From: Jannaschia sp. Os4
GTDB taxonomy: Bacteria; Pseudomonadota; Alphaproteobacteria; Rhodobacterales; Rhodobacteraceae
Direction of reading: 5' to 3'
Length of the DNA stretch: 64,000 bases
Assembly (NCBI RefSeq): GCF_016820245.1
Contig: NZ_JAFCAR010000006.1
Location: forward strand, 53,847 to 117,846
Part shown: positions 17,323-27,126 of the stretch, piece by piece
Layout of the letters: each line of letters starts with the position of its first letter
Numbering within the stretch: the first letter of the stretch is position 1
Notes under the pieces: generated by a model
Databases searched by the model: none
What the model saw: only the letters and a program-made list of their open reading frames with translations
Told to the model about the DNA's origin: nothing
Position numbers and translations under genes: made by a program

Positions 17323-18194
17323 TGGACCTCGTCGCCGCCTACGAAGCCGTCCGCCCCCGCCTTCCCCCCGCCACGGCGGGCGGGGCCTGCGAGGAGGTGG
17401 CGGACCTCGCCGCCCTCGCCGACCGCTTCGACACGTTCCTGCTCGACGCGTTCGGCGTGCTCAACGTGGGCGAGACCGCGATCCCCGGCGCGGCCGGGCG
17501 GATGGCGGACCTGCGCGCGAGGGGCAAACGCCTCGTAATCGTCTCCAACGCCGCGGGCCTCCCCCATGCCAAGCTGATGGAGAAGTACGACCGGCTCGGG
17601 ATGGGCTTCGCGCCCGAGGACGTCGTCACCTCCCGCCACGCCCTGCTCCACGCGCTGCGGGCCGAGCCGCCCCGCCTCTGGGGCGTCATGGCGGACCCGG
17701 CATGGCCGCTCGACGGGTTCGGGCGGACGATCTTCCTCGAGGACGACCCGGCCCCCTACGCCGCCGCCGAGGGCTTCCTGCTCGTCGGAGCCGCCCGCTG
17801 GACCGAGCGCCGCCAAGCCCTGCTGGAGGACGCGCTGCGCGAGCGCCCCCGCCCCGTCCTCTGCGGCAACCCCGACCTCGCCGCCCCGCGCGAGGGCGGC
17901 CCCTCGCGGGAGCCGGGGCTCTGGGCGCACCGCCTCGCCGATCGCACGGGGGTGGAGCCCACCTTCTACGGCAAGCCGTTCCGCGCCATCTACGACCTCG
18001 CCTTCGCCCGCGTCCCCGATCCGGGCCGCGTGGTGATGGTGGGCGACAGCCCCCATACCGACATCCTCGGGGCGCAGGTGGCGGGCGTCGCCTCGGCGCT
18101 GATCACGGGGCACGGCATCCTGCGCGGCGGGGACTGGCGCGCGGCGGTCGAGGCGACCAGCCTGCGCCCCGACTTCGTGATGCCCGACCCGTAG
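17322..18194 (+). CDS. HAD-superfamily (subclass IIA) phosphatase
   Basis: Cytoplasmic hydrolase of 290 residues from a GTG overlapping phnE2. Motif I is FLLDAFGVLN, so the nucleophile Asp is present but the usual second Asp two positions later is Phe. Motif II is LVIVSNAAG. The cap region precedes YGKPFRAIYDLA (motif III lysine) and VVMVGDSPHTDILGAQVAG (motif IV). This resembles NagD-like HAD-IIA proteins in which the second Asp is also lost. Its place at the end of the operon suggests it handles a phosphate ester brought in or derived from the imported compound. It is not the phosphonoacetaldehyde hydrolase PhnX by motif. Confidence 0.85.
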   Translation: MDLVAAYEAVRPRLPPATAGGACEEVADLAALADRFDTFLLDAFGVLNVGETAIPGAAGRMADLRARGKRLVIVSNAAGLPHAKLMEKYDRLGMGFAPEDVVTSRHALLHALRAEPPRLWGVMADPAWPLDGFGRTIFLEDDPAPYAAAEGFLLVGAARWTERRQALLEDALRERPRPVLCGNPDLAAPREGGPSREPGLWAHRLADRTGVEPTFYGKPFRAIYDLAFARVPDPGRVVMVGDSPHTDILGAQVAGVASALITGHGILRGGDWRAAVEATSLRPDFVMPDP

Positions 18195-18204
18195 GACCCG
18201 CGCC

Positions 18205-18894
18205 TCAGGTCCGCGCCGCCTCGAACGCGGCCCATGCGGTGCGGAGCCGCTCAATGTCGAACCCCGCTTCGCGGGCCGGGCCGAGGATCAGCGCTTCGCT
18301 GCGGTGCAGCGTGGCGATCGCCTCCCCCAGGTCGGGCAGAACGCCGGGCGGGACGACCACCGCGCCGTGGCGGTCCGCGTGCACGAGGTCGCCGTCCTCG
18401 ACCCGCAGCCCCATCACCGTGGCCCCGGTCCCGATGCCCGTGACGTGCACGAACCCGTGGCTCGGCCCCACCCCGCCCGCGAGCACCGGGAAGCCCGGGT
18501 CGAGGTCGCCGAGGTCACGCACCAGCCCGTTGGTCAGCGCGCCCGCCATCCCGAGGCCGAGATGCACGGCGACGTGCACCTCGCCCCACCACGCGCCGAG
18601 CGGGGCGTCGTCCTCGTCCTCGATCACCGCGACGGCGGGACGCGGCCCGGCGGCCATGTGCTCGAAATAGGCCATGCGGCGGGCGCGGATCTCGTCCTTC
18701 GGCTCCGTCGGAGCGGTCGTGCCCCGGATGCGCGCGGTCCGGGCGTAGCCCACCATCGCGGCCCCCGGCTCGGAGGCGACGGGCGTGCCCCGCGTGAAGG
18801 CGTCGAACCCGCGCCGCCCCTGCGCGACCTCGATGGCGTTGCAGACGGTCGGCGTGTCGACCGACCGGAGCAGGTCGAGCAGACTGGTATCCAA
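18205..18894 (-). CDS. RraA-like aldolase/decarboxylase family protein
   Basis: Protein of 229 residues in the RraA/HMG-aldolase family (often mislabelled dimethylmenaquinone methyltransferase). The TTG at 18894 is chosen because GGGAGG lies six bases upstream and homology begins there (LDTSLLDLLRSVDTPTVCNAI); an upstream TTG would fall inside the operator. Motifs are GALTNGLVRDLGDL (Arg-Asp that holds the metal and carboxylate) and GDLVHADRHGAVVVP. Members cleave or decarboxylate oxo-dicarboxylates. It is divergent from a sugar-type ABC operon, so it may process that importer's substrate. The exact substrate cannot be read from the sequence. Confidence 0.85.
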   Translation of the reverse strand: MDTSLLDLLRSVDTPTVCNAIEVAQGRRGFDAFTRGTPVASEPGAAMVGYARTARIRGTTAPTEPKDEIRARRMAYFEHMAAGPRPAVAVIEDEDDAPLGAWWGEVHVAVHLGLGMAGALTNGLVRDLGDLDPGFPVLAGGVGPSHGFVHVTGIGTGATVMGLRVEDGDLVHADRHGAVVVPPGVLPDLGEAIATLHRSEALILGPAREAGFDIERLRTAWAAFEAART

Positions 18895-18921
18895 GATTCG
18901 CCTCCCGGCCCGCGTTAATCG

Positions 18922-18936
18922 TTGCAATCGTATGCA
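18922..18936. promoter_or_regulatory. GntR-type operator in the divergent region
   Basis: TTGCAATCGTATGCA contains TGCA half-sites and shares ATYGTATGCA with the operator in front of the malonate operon. It sits between the RraA-like gene and the ABC operon and could control both. Confidence 0.5.
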
Positions 18937-18985
18937 CCCCCGTTACGCTCGCCCGCAATGGGAGTGCTGGATTGGGAGGTCCGCA

Positions 18986-20305
18986 ATGAAGACTTGGATT
19001 TACGGCGCGTCGGTGGGCGCGCTCGTCGCGGCGGGGGCCGCGTATGCGGACGGGCACCAGATCGAGTACGGCCTCCTGCCCGACAAGCCGTTCGAGGGGA
19101 CGACGCTGAACGTTCTGTCGGTGGTCACGCCGCAGTTCGACGGGCTGATGCTGCGCGACGACGAGTTCACCGACCTGACCGGCATCGACGTCGAGTGGAC
19201 GTTCATCCCCTTCGGCGGCCTGCAGGAGAAGCTCAACGCCGAGGGCGTCGCCGCCAACGGCACGTTCGACGTGGTCAACTACCTCGACACGTGGGGGCCG
19301 CCCAACCGCTACTGGCTGCGCCCGATCGACGACCTGCTGGAGCGCGACGGCATCTCCATGGACCGCTACCCGTCGGCCTTCGCGGCCTCGGCCTCGTTCA
19401 ACGGCGAGACGATGGGCTTCCCGCTGCGGGCGCATCCGCAGCTGATGTTCTACCGCTCGGACCTGATCGACGAGGCGCCGCAGACGTGGGACGACGTGAT
19501 CCGCATCGGCAAGGAGTTGAAGGAGTCGAACCCCGACATCGCGCCGCTCGCGATGTACTACGTCAACGACGGCAACCGGCAGAACCTGTTCGTCTGGCTC
19601 AACTTCGTGTGGGCCGCGGGCGGCGACATCCTGAACGACGACTGCACACCCGCATGGACCTCCGAGGAGGCGCTGTCGGCCACGGAGGACTACATCGCGC
19701 TGCACACGGTGCACGGGATCACCAACCCCGATTCCGTCGGCTTCAACGAGGCGGACGCGCGGATCAGCTTCCAGCAGGGCAACAGCGCGATGATGCCGGT
19801 GTGGTGGTGGGCCTACTCGCCGATGACCAACCCCGAGCAGTCCACGCTCACCGCCGAGCAGGTCGCCTTCACGGGGATGCCCTCCTACCAAGGCCGGACG
19901 GAGACCTACGCGATCTCCATGCCGTTCTCGATCTCGACCTACTCCGAGAACCAGGACGCGGCGTGGGAATTCATGAAGTGGCTCTCCAACCCCGAGATGG
20001 ACAAGGCCAACGCCATCGAGCGCGAGGTCGAGGGGCAGGCCATCGTCAACAACGTGGTCACGCACATCTCGTCGCTGCAGGACCCGGAGGTGAACGCCGC
20101 CAACAACGACATCCAGCAGGCGGCGTGGGCGTCCCTCGAGAACTCGGACATCATGCCCCAGATCGAGGAATGGCCCGAGGTCGGCGACCTGCTCTCGGCG
20201 GCGATCGCCGAGGCGGCGGCGGGCGGCGACACCCGCCAGCTGATGACGGACGCGGCCGAGCAGGCGACGCGCGTCCTGACGCGCTCCGGCTGCATCGCGC
20301 GCTGA
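18986..20305 (+). CDS. CUT1-type ABC transporter periplasmic binding protein
   Basis: Secreted binding protein of 439 residues. The ATG at 18986 has GGGAGG upstream and begins a signal peptide (cleavage after AYA, residue 22). The pattern (TTLNVLSVVTPQFDGLML, TFDVVNYLDTWGPP, GFPLRAHPQLMFYRSDL) is the extracellular solute-binding family 1 fold. A cysteine pair (DDCTPAW and C-terminal SGCIAR) may form a disulfide. Two MalF/MalG-type permeases and a MalK-type ATPase follow. The substrate is a sugar, polyol or sugar acid; the divergent aldolase hints at an acid, but this is inference. Confidence 0.88.
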   Translation: MKTWIYGASVGALVAAGAAYADGHQIEYGLLPDKPFEGTTLNVLSVVTPQFDGLMLRDDEFTDLTGIDVEWTFIPFGGLQEKLNAEGVAANGTFDVVNYLDTWGPPNRYWLRPIDDLLERDGISMDRYPSAFAASASFNGETMGFPLRAHPQLMFYRSDLIDEAPQTWDDVIRIGKELKESNPDIAPLAMYYVNDGNRQNLFVWLNFVWAAGGDILNDDCTPAWTSEEALSATEDYIALHTVHGITNPDSVGFNEADARISFQQGNSAMMPVWWWAYSPMTNPEQSTLTAEQVAFTGMPSYQGRTETYAISMPFSISTYSENQDAAWEFMKWLSNPEMDKANAIEREVEGQAIVNNVVTHISSLQDPEVNAANNDIQQAAWASLENSDIMPQIEEWPEVGDLLSAAIAEAAAGGDTRQLMTDAAEQATRVLTRSGCIAR

Positions 20306-20311
20306 TCCACG

Positions 20312-20357
20312 GGCGGGCCGTCCTGGCCCGCCTCCGCCGCCCCGCCAGCGGGGCGGC
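20312..20357. other. Two tandem GC hairpins after the binding-protein gene
   Basis: The first pairs GGCGGGCC (20312-20319) with GGCCCGCC (20325-20332). The second pairs GCCGCCCCGC (20336-20345) with GCGGGGCGGC (20348-20357). No T-run follows. They probably lower expression of the downstream permeases relative to the binding protein. Confidence 0.6.
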
Positions 20358-20377
20358 CCTTCCCGGCGGATGGACCG

Positions 20378-21256
20378 ATGCGCGACGACACCCTGAAATA
20401 CCTGCTCGTCGCGCCCGCCGTGGTCGTGGTGCTGGCGACCGCCATCTGGCCCCTGTGGGAATCCCTGCGCCTGTCCTCGACCAACGGCCGCCTGTCGCGC
20501 CCCGGCTCGATGGACCAGTATATGGACCCGCTCTGGGACCAGTACGCGTGGGCCTTCCTCTACGAGCCCGCCTTCTGGAACTCCGTGCAGGTGACGGCGG
20601 TCTATACGGTTGTCACGGTCGCCGCGACGACGCTGCTGGCGCTCGGCCTCGCGCTGCTGCTGGCGCCGGGCGGGCGGTTCCGCTCGGGCGTCCAGACGCT
20701 GCTGATCCTGCCCTTCGCCATGAGCCCCGCGCTGATCGGCGTGTCGTTCCGCTTCATGTTCAACCCGGAGTTCGGCCTCTTCGACGCGTTCTTCGGGGTG
20801 ATGTTCCCGTGGCTTGCCGACATCTCGTGGCTGGCCGACCCGACGCTCGCCTTCGCGGTCTGCGTGATGGCCGACGTCTGGGGCTGGATCCCCTTCCTCA
20901 CCCTCGTGCTGATCGGCGGGCTGGCGAGCGTGCCGCAGGACACCATCGAGGCCGCGCAGGTCGACGGCGCGTCGGGCTGGCGGGTGTTCCGCGACGTGAC
21001 GCTGCCGCAGCTCCTGCCGGTGCTGGCGGTGGTCGTCATTCTCAAGGCGATCTTCTCGCTCAAGGCGTTCGACCAGATCTTCATGCTGACCAACGGCGGC
21101 CCCGGCGACGCGACCCAGACGCTCAGCCACTACATCTACTTCGCGGGCATGAAGTACGGGCAGATCGGCTACGCGGCGGCCGTCGCATGGATCATGGTGA
21201 TCCCGATGGTCGCGCTCACCTTCGCCTACGCCAAGTTCGTGTTCCGGAAGGACTGA
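20378..21256 (+). CDS. CUT1 ABC transporter permease, MalF/UgpA-like
   Basis: Inner-membrane permease of 292 residues with six predicted helices, the first at YLLVAPAVVVVLATAIWPL. The ATPase-docking EAA loop reads IEAAQVDGASGWRVFRDVTLPQL, and the signature FDQIFMLTNGGPGDATQTL is typical of the MalF/UgpA branch. It forms the channel with the next gene, which starts one base after its stop. Confidence 0.92.
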   Translation: MRDDTLKYLLVAPAVVVVLATAIWPLWESLRLSSTNGRLSRPGSMDQYMDPLWDQYAWAFLYEPAFWNSVQVTAVYTVVTVAATTLLALGLALLLAPGGRFRSGVQTLLILPFAMSPALIGVSFRFMFNPEFGLFDAFFGVMFPWLADISWLADPTLAFAVCVMADVWGWIPFLTLVLIGGLASVPQDTIEAAQVDGASGWRVFRDVTLPQLLPVLAVVVILKAIFSLKAFDQIFMLTNGGPGDATQTLSHYIYFAGMKYGQIGYAAAVAWIMVIPMVALTFAYAKFVFRKD

Positions 21257-21257
21257 G

Positions 21258-22124
21258 ATGACCCTCGCCCCCCCGCCGGACCCCCGCCGCTTCGGCCTCT
21301 CGGGCCGCCAGCGGCGCCGCGCGCTCGGCACGGTCCAGATCGTCCTGATCGTGGTGGCCATCGCGATCATGCTGGTCCCGATCGCGTGGATCTTCCTCGC
21401 GGCCTTCAAGAACCTGCGCGACGTCTACACCCTGTCGCTGTGGTTCACGCCCACGCTCGAGAACTTCGCCACCGTGTTCGAGCCGCCCTACTCGCTGGGC
21501 GCCAAGCTCTGGAACTCGACCCTCGTGGCGACCGTGACCGTGGTCCTCGCCATCCCGGTGGCGACCATGGCCGCCTACAGCTTCTCGCGCTTCCGCCTGC
21601 GCGGCGAGACCACGATGCTGGTGATCATCCTCGCCACGCAGTTCGTGCCGGCGGTGGTGATCGTTCTGCCGTTCTTCGTGATGTTCCGGGACATCGGGCT
21701 CTTGGACACGCGCCTCGGTCTGATCCTCGTGAACCTCGCCATCGTGATGCCCTTCGCGATATGGATGATCAAAGGCTTCATCGACGGCATCCCCATCGAC
21801 ACCGAGGAGGCCGCGATGGTCGACGGCGCCTCGCGGCTGCGGGTGATCCGCGACGTGGTCCTGCCGATGGCCGCGCCCGGCCTGCTGACGGCGGGCATCT
21901 TCTGCTTCATCATCGCGTGGAACGAGTTCCTCTTCGCGCTGATCCTCACCAACAAGGAGGCGGTGACGCTGCCCATCGGGCTGGCGCTCTTCAAGGCGGA
22001 GGAGGGGGACCTGTGGAACCTGCTCTCGGCGGCGGGGATCATCATCATGGTCCCGATGTTCGTGCTGGCGCTGCTGATCCGGAGATACTTCGTGCAGGGG
22101 ATGACGATGGGGGCGGTGCGGTGA
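21258..22124 (+). CDS. CUT1 ABC transporter permease, MalG/UgpE-like
   Basis: Second permease of 288 residues. Helices include IVLIVVAIAIMLVPIAWIFL and TMLVIILATQFVPAVVIVL. The EAA loop reads EEAAMVDGASRLRVIRDVVLP, and WNEFLFALILTNKEAVTLPIGL is the MalG-branch signature. It partners the preceding permease. A 199-base spacer with strong hairpins separates it from the ATPase gene. Confidence 0.92.
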   Translation: MTLAPPPDPRRFGLSGRQRRRALGTVQIVLIVVAIAIMLVPIAWIFLAAFKNLRDVYTLSLWFTPTLENFATVFEPPYSLGAKLWNSTLVATVTVVLAIPVATMAAYSFSRFRLRGETTMLVIILATQFVPAVVIVLPFFVMFRDIGLLDTRLGLILVNLAIVMPFAIWMIKGFIDGIPIDTEEAAMVDGASRLRVIRDVVLPMAAPGLLTAGIFCFIIAWNEFLFALILTNKEAVTLPIGLALFKAEEGDLWNLLSAAGIIIMVPMFVLALLIRRYFVQGMTMGAVR

Positions 22125-22236
22125 AGATGCGGAACGGAGCGCATCGCAGGGCCGTGGCACGGCGAGCCGACCCGACCGCGAAGCACTTTATCCATCACCC
22201 CCGCACGACGCCCCCGCGTCGGGGAACCTCAGACCG

Positions 22237-22285
22237 ATCGCCGGGCCGGGGGACGGCCCGGCGATGCGCGGACCGCTACGCGGTC
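22237..22285. other. Hairpins in the spacer before the ATPase gene
   Basis: ATCGCCGGGCCG (22237-22248) pairs perfectly with CGGCCCGGCGAT (22254-22265), a 12-bp stem with a 5-base loop. A second perfect dyad GACCGC-TAC-GCGGTC follows (22271-22285). They lie inside the 22125-22323 spacer, which holds no gene. They may attenuate or process the transcript between permease and ATPase. Confidence 0.6.
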
Positions 22286-22323
22286 GTATCGCGCGGGCGC
22301 GTAACACGACCGGGAGCCGCCGC

Positions 22324-23385
<1,062 letters not shown>

Positions 23386-23451
23386 CGCCCCTCGATCCCC
23401 GCGCCCGCCCGTGCGATGCAGCCGATCGGGCCACCGGGGAGGGAGCGGACC

Positions 23452-23946
23452 GTGGAGATCGTGATCGGCGCAGCCGCCCTCCTCGCCATCGCCGGGGGCG
23501 CGCTGCTCTGGCGCCGCCGCGGCGCCGGACCCGACCGCCGCGCATGGACGGCGCGCCGCCTCGCCGGGACGGCGGACCGGCTGCGCGGCGCGGCCGACCG
23601 CGTCGCCGCGCCGCGCGCGACCACCTTCCGCGACATGGCCGAGCGGCTCGAGCGCATCCGCGCCCATGTCCGCGCCCGCCCGGCGGTCCCCGGCGGCATC
23701 CGCCGCCTCGCCGGCCACCACGCCGCCGTCATGGCCGACCTTGCCGACGACTACGCCGACCTCGAGGCTCGCACCCGCCCCGAGCAGGCCGACCGCCTCG
23801 ACGCGCTCGGCGCGCAGTTCGCCGACCACCTCGACGTGCTCGACCGGCTCGACGCCGCGCTGGTCGAGGCCGACTTCGCGCGGGTCGAGGCCGCGATGGA
23901 GGTGCTCGACCTGCAGCTCGCCCGCCTGCCGCAGAGCCGCGCGTGA
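23452..23946 (+). CDS. Small membrane-anchored helical protein of unknown function
   Basis: Protein of 164 residues from a GTG that follows GGGGAGGGAG. An N-terminal membrane helix (IVIGAAALLAIAGGALLW) is followed by a basic, Arg/Ala-rich helical body (for example TFRDMAERLERIRAHVRA) and an acidic C-terminal helical hairpin (HLDVLDRLDAALVEADFARVEA begins near residue 133). I do not recognise a family; it has a loose resemblance to XpaC-like membrane proteins. Its stop overlaps the GTG of the helicase gene, so the two are co-translated and may act together. Confidence 0.72.
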   Translation: MEIVIGAAALLAIAGGALLWRRRGAGPDRRAWTARRLAGTADRLRGAADRVAAPRATTFRDMAERLERIRAHVRARPAVPGGIRRLAGHHAAVMADLADDYADLEARTRPEQADRLDALGAQFADHLDVLDRLDAALVEADFARVEAAMEVLDLQLARLPQSRA

Positions 23947-26444
23947 GCGACGGCCCCTTCGCCGCGATGCGGTTCCGCCATCCGTGGCGGGCCTATCAGG
24001 CGCGCGTGCTGGCCGACCTCGAAGGGCACATGGACGACGACCGCCTCCACGTCGTCGCCGCCCCCGGCGCGGGCAAGACGGTGCTCGGGCTGGAGGTGAT
24101 GCGCCGCCTCGGGCGCCCCGCCCTGATCCTCTCCCCCTCGCTCGCGATCCGGAACCAGTGGATCGACCGGCTCGCGGACCTCTTCCTCGACGGGGCGCGG
24201 CCCGGCTGGGTCTCGACCGACCTGCGCGCGCCCGCCCCGATGACGGTGGCGACCTACCAAGCGCTCCACGCCCTCGGCGACCTCGCGCCCTTGGCCGAGG
24301 CCGGGTTCGGCACGCTGATCCTCGACGAGGCGCACCACCTCCGCCGCGCGTGGTGGGCCGCGCTCGCCGATCTCGGGGACCGCGTCGACGCCCGCTCCGT
24401 CGCGCTGACGGCCACCCCGCCCTACGACGTGTCGGGGGCCGAGTGGCGCCGCTACGACGCGCTCGCCGGCCCCGTCGACGCCGAGATCGGCGTGCCGGAG
24501 CTCGTCCGCACCGGCGACCTCGTGCCCCATCGCGACCTCGTCCGCCTCGTGCGCCTGCCGCCGGGGTCCGGCCACGCGGACCTCGCGCGCGCGGACGCGG
24601 ATCTGCGCGCCGCGCTGCGCGGGCGCGCCGACCTCTGCGACCTGCTTCTCGGGCATCCTTGGATGCGCGATCCGCATTCCGATCTCGACGCGCTGCTGTC
24701 CGCGCCGGACCTCGTGGCCGCGATGATCGTCTACCTCGCCGACGCAGGGCGCGACCCGCCCGCCGAGGCGCTGCGCGTCCTCGGGCTGCGCGGGATCGCG
24801 ATCCCCCCCGTCACCGACGCGTGGCTCCAGACCCTCTGCGGCGGGCTGCGCGACGACCTGCCCGCCGCGGTCGTGGCCCTGCTGCGGCGGCACGGGGCGC
24901 TGGCGCGCGGGCGGGTGTCGATCCCGCCGGGCGGGGCGCGGCGGCGGACGATGCTGCGGGACGCGCCGGACCTGTTCGAGGCGGTCCGCGACGCGGTGGA
25001 CGTGGAGCGCGGGACGCTCGGCCCGGACCTCCGCATGGCGATCCTGTGCGAGCATGTCGGCGCGGGCGCCGTCACCCTCGCCGCGCAGGAGCCGGGCGCC
25101 TTCGCCCCCGACGCCGTCGCGGGCCGCGTCCGGGCCGACCGCCGCGCCGGGCGCCCCGACGCGGGCACGACCTTCGAGCGGCTGCGCGCCGGGCCGGGCG
25201 CGCCGGACGACCTCGGGGTGCTGACCGGCTCGCTCTGCATCGCCCCCGCCGCCGCGCCGCGCGGCGAAGGGGTCGCGGCCCGCCCCCTGCCCCACGATCC
25301 GCGCTACGTCCGCCTGACCTTCGAGGCGGGGGCGGACCGCGTCGCGCGGATGTCCGACCTCGTGGCGGCGGGCCACGTCCGGGTGCTGATCGGCACGCGC
25401 GCGCTGCTGGGACAGGGCTGGGACCTGCCCGCGCTGAACGCGCTGGTGCTGGCGACGAACGTGGCCTCCTTCGTGTCGTCCAACCAGATGCGCGGGCGCG
25501 CGATCCGCCGCGACCCCGCCGCGCCGGGCAAGACGGCGAACATCTGGCACGTCGCCGTCGCCGACCCCGAGGGCGGGGGGCCGGAGGTGGACGACCTGCG
25601 CGCCCGATTCGACACCTTCGTGCATCTCGATCCCGTGCGCGGCTCCATCCGCTCCGGCTGGCTCTCCCCCGGCGAGGCGGACCCTGCGCGGCAGGCGGCG
25701 CGCGCCCGCGACGGGGCGGGCCTCGCGCGGGCGTGGGACGCGGCGCTGGAGGCAGGGGGGCCCTCCCCGCGGCTCCGGCACCGGGTGGCGACCGCGACCG
25801 CGCCGCGCGGCCTCGTGCGGACCGACGTGCTGACGCGCGCCGTGCCCCGGATCGGCGCGGCGGCGGCGCTCGGGGTCGGCTGGGGCACGCTGTCGGGGGG
25901 CCTCTGGACCGGCGTGGCGGCGCTGGCGGCGGCGGGCGCGCTGGCGGTGCCGACGGCCCCGTCGCTGCTGCGGCTCGCGCGCCACGGCACCTTGGCCGGA
26001 AGCCTCGGCCAAGCCGGCGCGGCGCTCCTGCACGCCATGGCGGAGACGGGGCTCGTCCGCACGCCGCGCGCCGCGCTCTCCGTCGAGACGGGGACGGAGG
26101 ACGGCCTCGCGTGGGCGGCCCTCCGCGGGGGGACGCTGCCCGAGGAGACGCGGTTCCAGTCCCTCCTCGCCGATCTCCTCGGGCCGGTCGGCAATCCCCG
26201 CTACCTGCTCCTGCGCGAGAGCTACCTCGGCGACCGCCTCCGCATCGCCCCCCACGCCGTGCCCGGCGACCTCGGGCGCAACCGCGACGGCGCGACGGCC
26301 CTGCTCGACGGCTGGCGGCGGCATGTCGGCCCCGCCCGGCTGGCCTACACCCGCACCGTGGAGGGGCGGCACGCCCTGCTGCGCGCGCGGATGGTGCAGC
26401 TGGCCGACGCCCCCGCGCCGCGCCGCGGCACGGTCTGGGCCTAA
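23943..26444 (+). CDS. DEAD/DEAH-box (SF2) helicase with C-terminal hydrophobic segment
   Basis: Predicted ATP-dependent SF2 helicase or translocase of 833 residues. Motif I is AAPGAGKTV (about 39-47), motif II LDEAH (127-131), motif III TATPP (156-160), and motif VI QMRGRAIRR in the second RecA domain, preceded by IGTRALLGQGWDLPALNAL. A hydrophobic stretch from about residue 636 to 678 (IGAAAALGVGWGTLSGG, then VAALAAAGALAVPTAPSLL) could form two membrane helices. A conserved-looking tail follows. It is coupled to a small membrane-anchored protein gene upstream. Function is unknown: DNA repair, envelope-linked nucleic-acid processing or defence are all possible. Confidence 0.8.
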   Translation: MSDGPFAAMRFRHPWRAYQARVLADLEGHMDDDRLHVVAAPGAGKTVLGLEVMRRLGRPALILSPSLAIRNQWIDRLADLFLDGARPGWVSTDLRAPAPMTVATYQALHALGDLAPLAEAGFGTLILDEAHHLRRAWWAALADLGDRVDARSVALTATPPYDVSGAEWRRYDALAGPVDAEIGVPELVRTGDLVPHRDLVRLVRLPPGSGHADLARADADLRAALRGRADLCDLLLGHPWMRDPHSDLDALLSAPDLVAAMIVYLADAGRDPPAEALRVLGLRGIAIPPVTDAWLQTLCGGLRDDLPAAVVALLRRHGALARGRVSIPPGGARRRTMLRDAPDLFEAVRDAVDVERGTLGPDLRMAILCEHVGAGAVTLAAQEPGAFAPDAVAGRVRADRRAGRPDAGTTFERLRAGPGAPDDLGVLTGSLCIAPAAAPRGEGVAARPLPHDPRYVRLTFEAGADRVARMSDLVAAGHVRVLIGTRALLGQGWDLPALNALVLATNVASFVSSNQMRGRAIRRDPAAPGKTANIWHVAVADPEGGGPEVDDLRARFDTFVHLDPVRGSIRSGWLSPGEADPARQAARARDGAGLARAWDAALEAGGPSPRLRHRVATATAPRGLVRTDVLTRAVPRIGAAAALGVGWGTLSGGLWTGVAALAAAGALAVPTAPSLLRLARHGTLAGSLGQAGAALLHAMAETGLVRTPRAALSVETGTEDGLAWAALRGGTLPEETRFQSLLADLLGPVGNPRYLLLRESYLGDRLRIAPHAVPGDLGRNRDGATALLDGWRRHVGPARLAYTRTVEGRHALLRARMVQLADAPAPRRGTVWA

Positions 26445-26550
26445 TGCGTGGACCCCGCGCCATGATGCGCGCCCCGCGCGGGCGCGGCCCCTTGAACCCC
26501 CCGGGGGGCCTCCGGTTAATGGCGCCGGCGGGGACGAGGGGGACCGGGAC
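26445..26550. other. Spacer with GC palindromes before the type VI locus
   Basis: About 106 bases contain a perfect 12-bp palindrome CCCCCCGGGGGG (26497-26508) that can extend with flanking GGCCCC/GGGGCC into a larger stem. It may end the helicase transcript. The next gene's GTG follows GAGGGGGACC. Confidence 0.4.
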
Positions 26551-27126
26551 GTGAGGGACGACGACAAGACGCGGCCGCCCGCGACCGCCCTGCGCGACGG
26601 CAGCGCGGCGGCGATCTTCGCGCAGATCCCCGAGCTCTCCTCGCTGATGCAGCACGAGGCCCGGCCCGACGAGGGCGCCCTCGACTTCCTCGGGCGGCTC
26701 CGCTCCTCGACGACGCCGGAGGAGGCCGTGACCTTCACCGCCTTCGCGGCGCTGCCGCAGATGGGGGTCTGGTGGGGCTACGAGTCGCTGCGCTCGCTGG
26801 CGGGCGCGATCCCGGCGCGCGACCACCCGCTGATGGAGACGATCGCCACGTGGATCGCGGCGCCCACGGACGACCTGCGCCACCGGATCATGCGCGAGGC
26901 GCTCTACGCCCCGGCCCGCTCGCCCGCCGTGCTGCTGGGCCTCACCGTGGGATGGTCCGGCGGCTCCATCGCGCCGAACGACACCGCGCCCGTCCCGCGC
27001 CACCGGGGGCCGCGCGCGCTGAACACCGCGATCCTGTCGGGCCTCGCGCGGATGCCCACCGGCGAGCGCTCGGTCCGGCTGGCGCGGGTCATCGCGCTGG
27101 CCGAGACGATGTATCGGGGCGCCTGA
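26551..27126 (+). CDS. Type VI locus-associated conserved protein
   Basis: Soluble protein of 191 residues from a GTG start. It is rich in Ala and Trp-containing helices (FAALPQMGVWWGYESLRSLAG, then LLGLTVGWSGGSIAPNDTAPVP). I believe similar proteins (possibly the DUF6931 group) occur beside FHA genes in other type VI loci, but I cannot confirm this here. Its TGA overlaps the ATG of the FHA gene, so it belongs to the secretion operon. It has no signal peptide or membrane helix and could be an adaptor for the FHA protein. Confidence 0.7.
   Translation: MRDDDKTRPPATALRDGSAAAIFAQIPELSSLMQHEARPDEGALDFLGRLRSSTTPEEAVTFTAFAALPQMGVWWGYESLRSLAGAIPARDHPLMETIATWIAAPTDDLRHRIMREALYAPARSPAVLLGLTVGWSGGSIAPNDTAPVPRHRGPRALNTAILSGLARMPTGERSVRLARVIALAETMYRGA

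Noticed and set aside
17322..18194. Phosphonoacetaldehyde hydrolase PhnX
   Set aside because: Motif I is LLDAFGVLN with HAD-IIA layout, not the DWAGT motif and Schiff-base lysine of PhnX.
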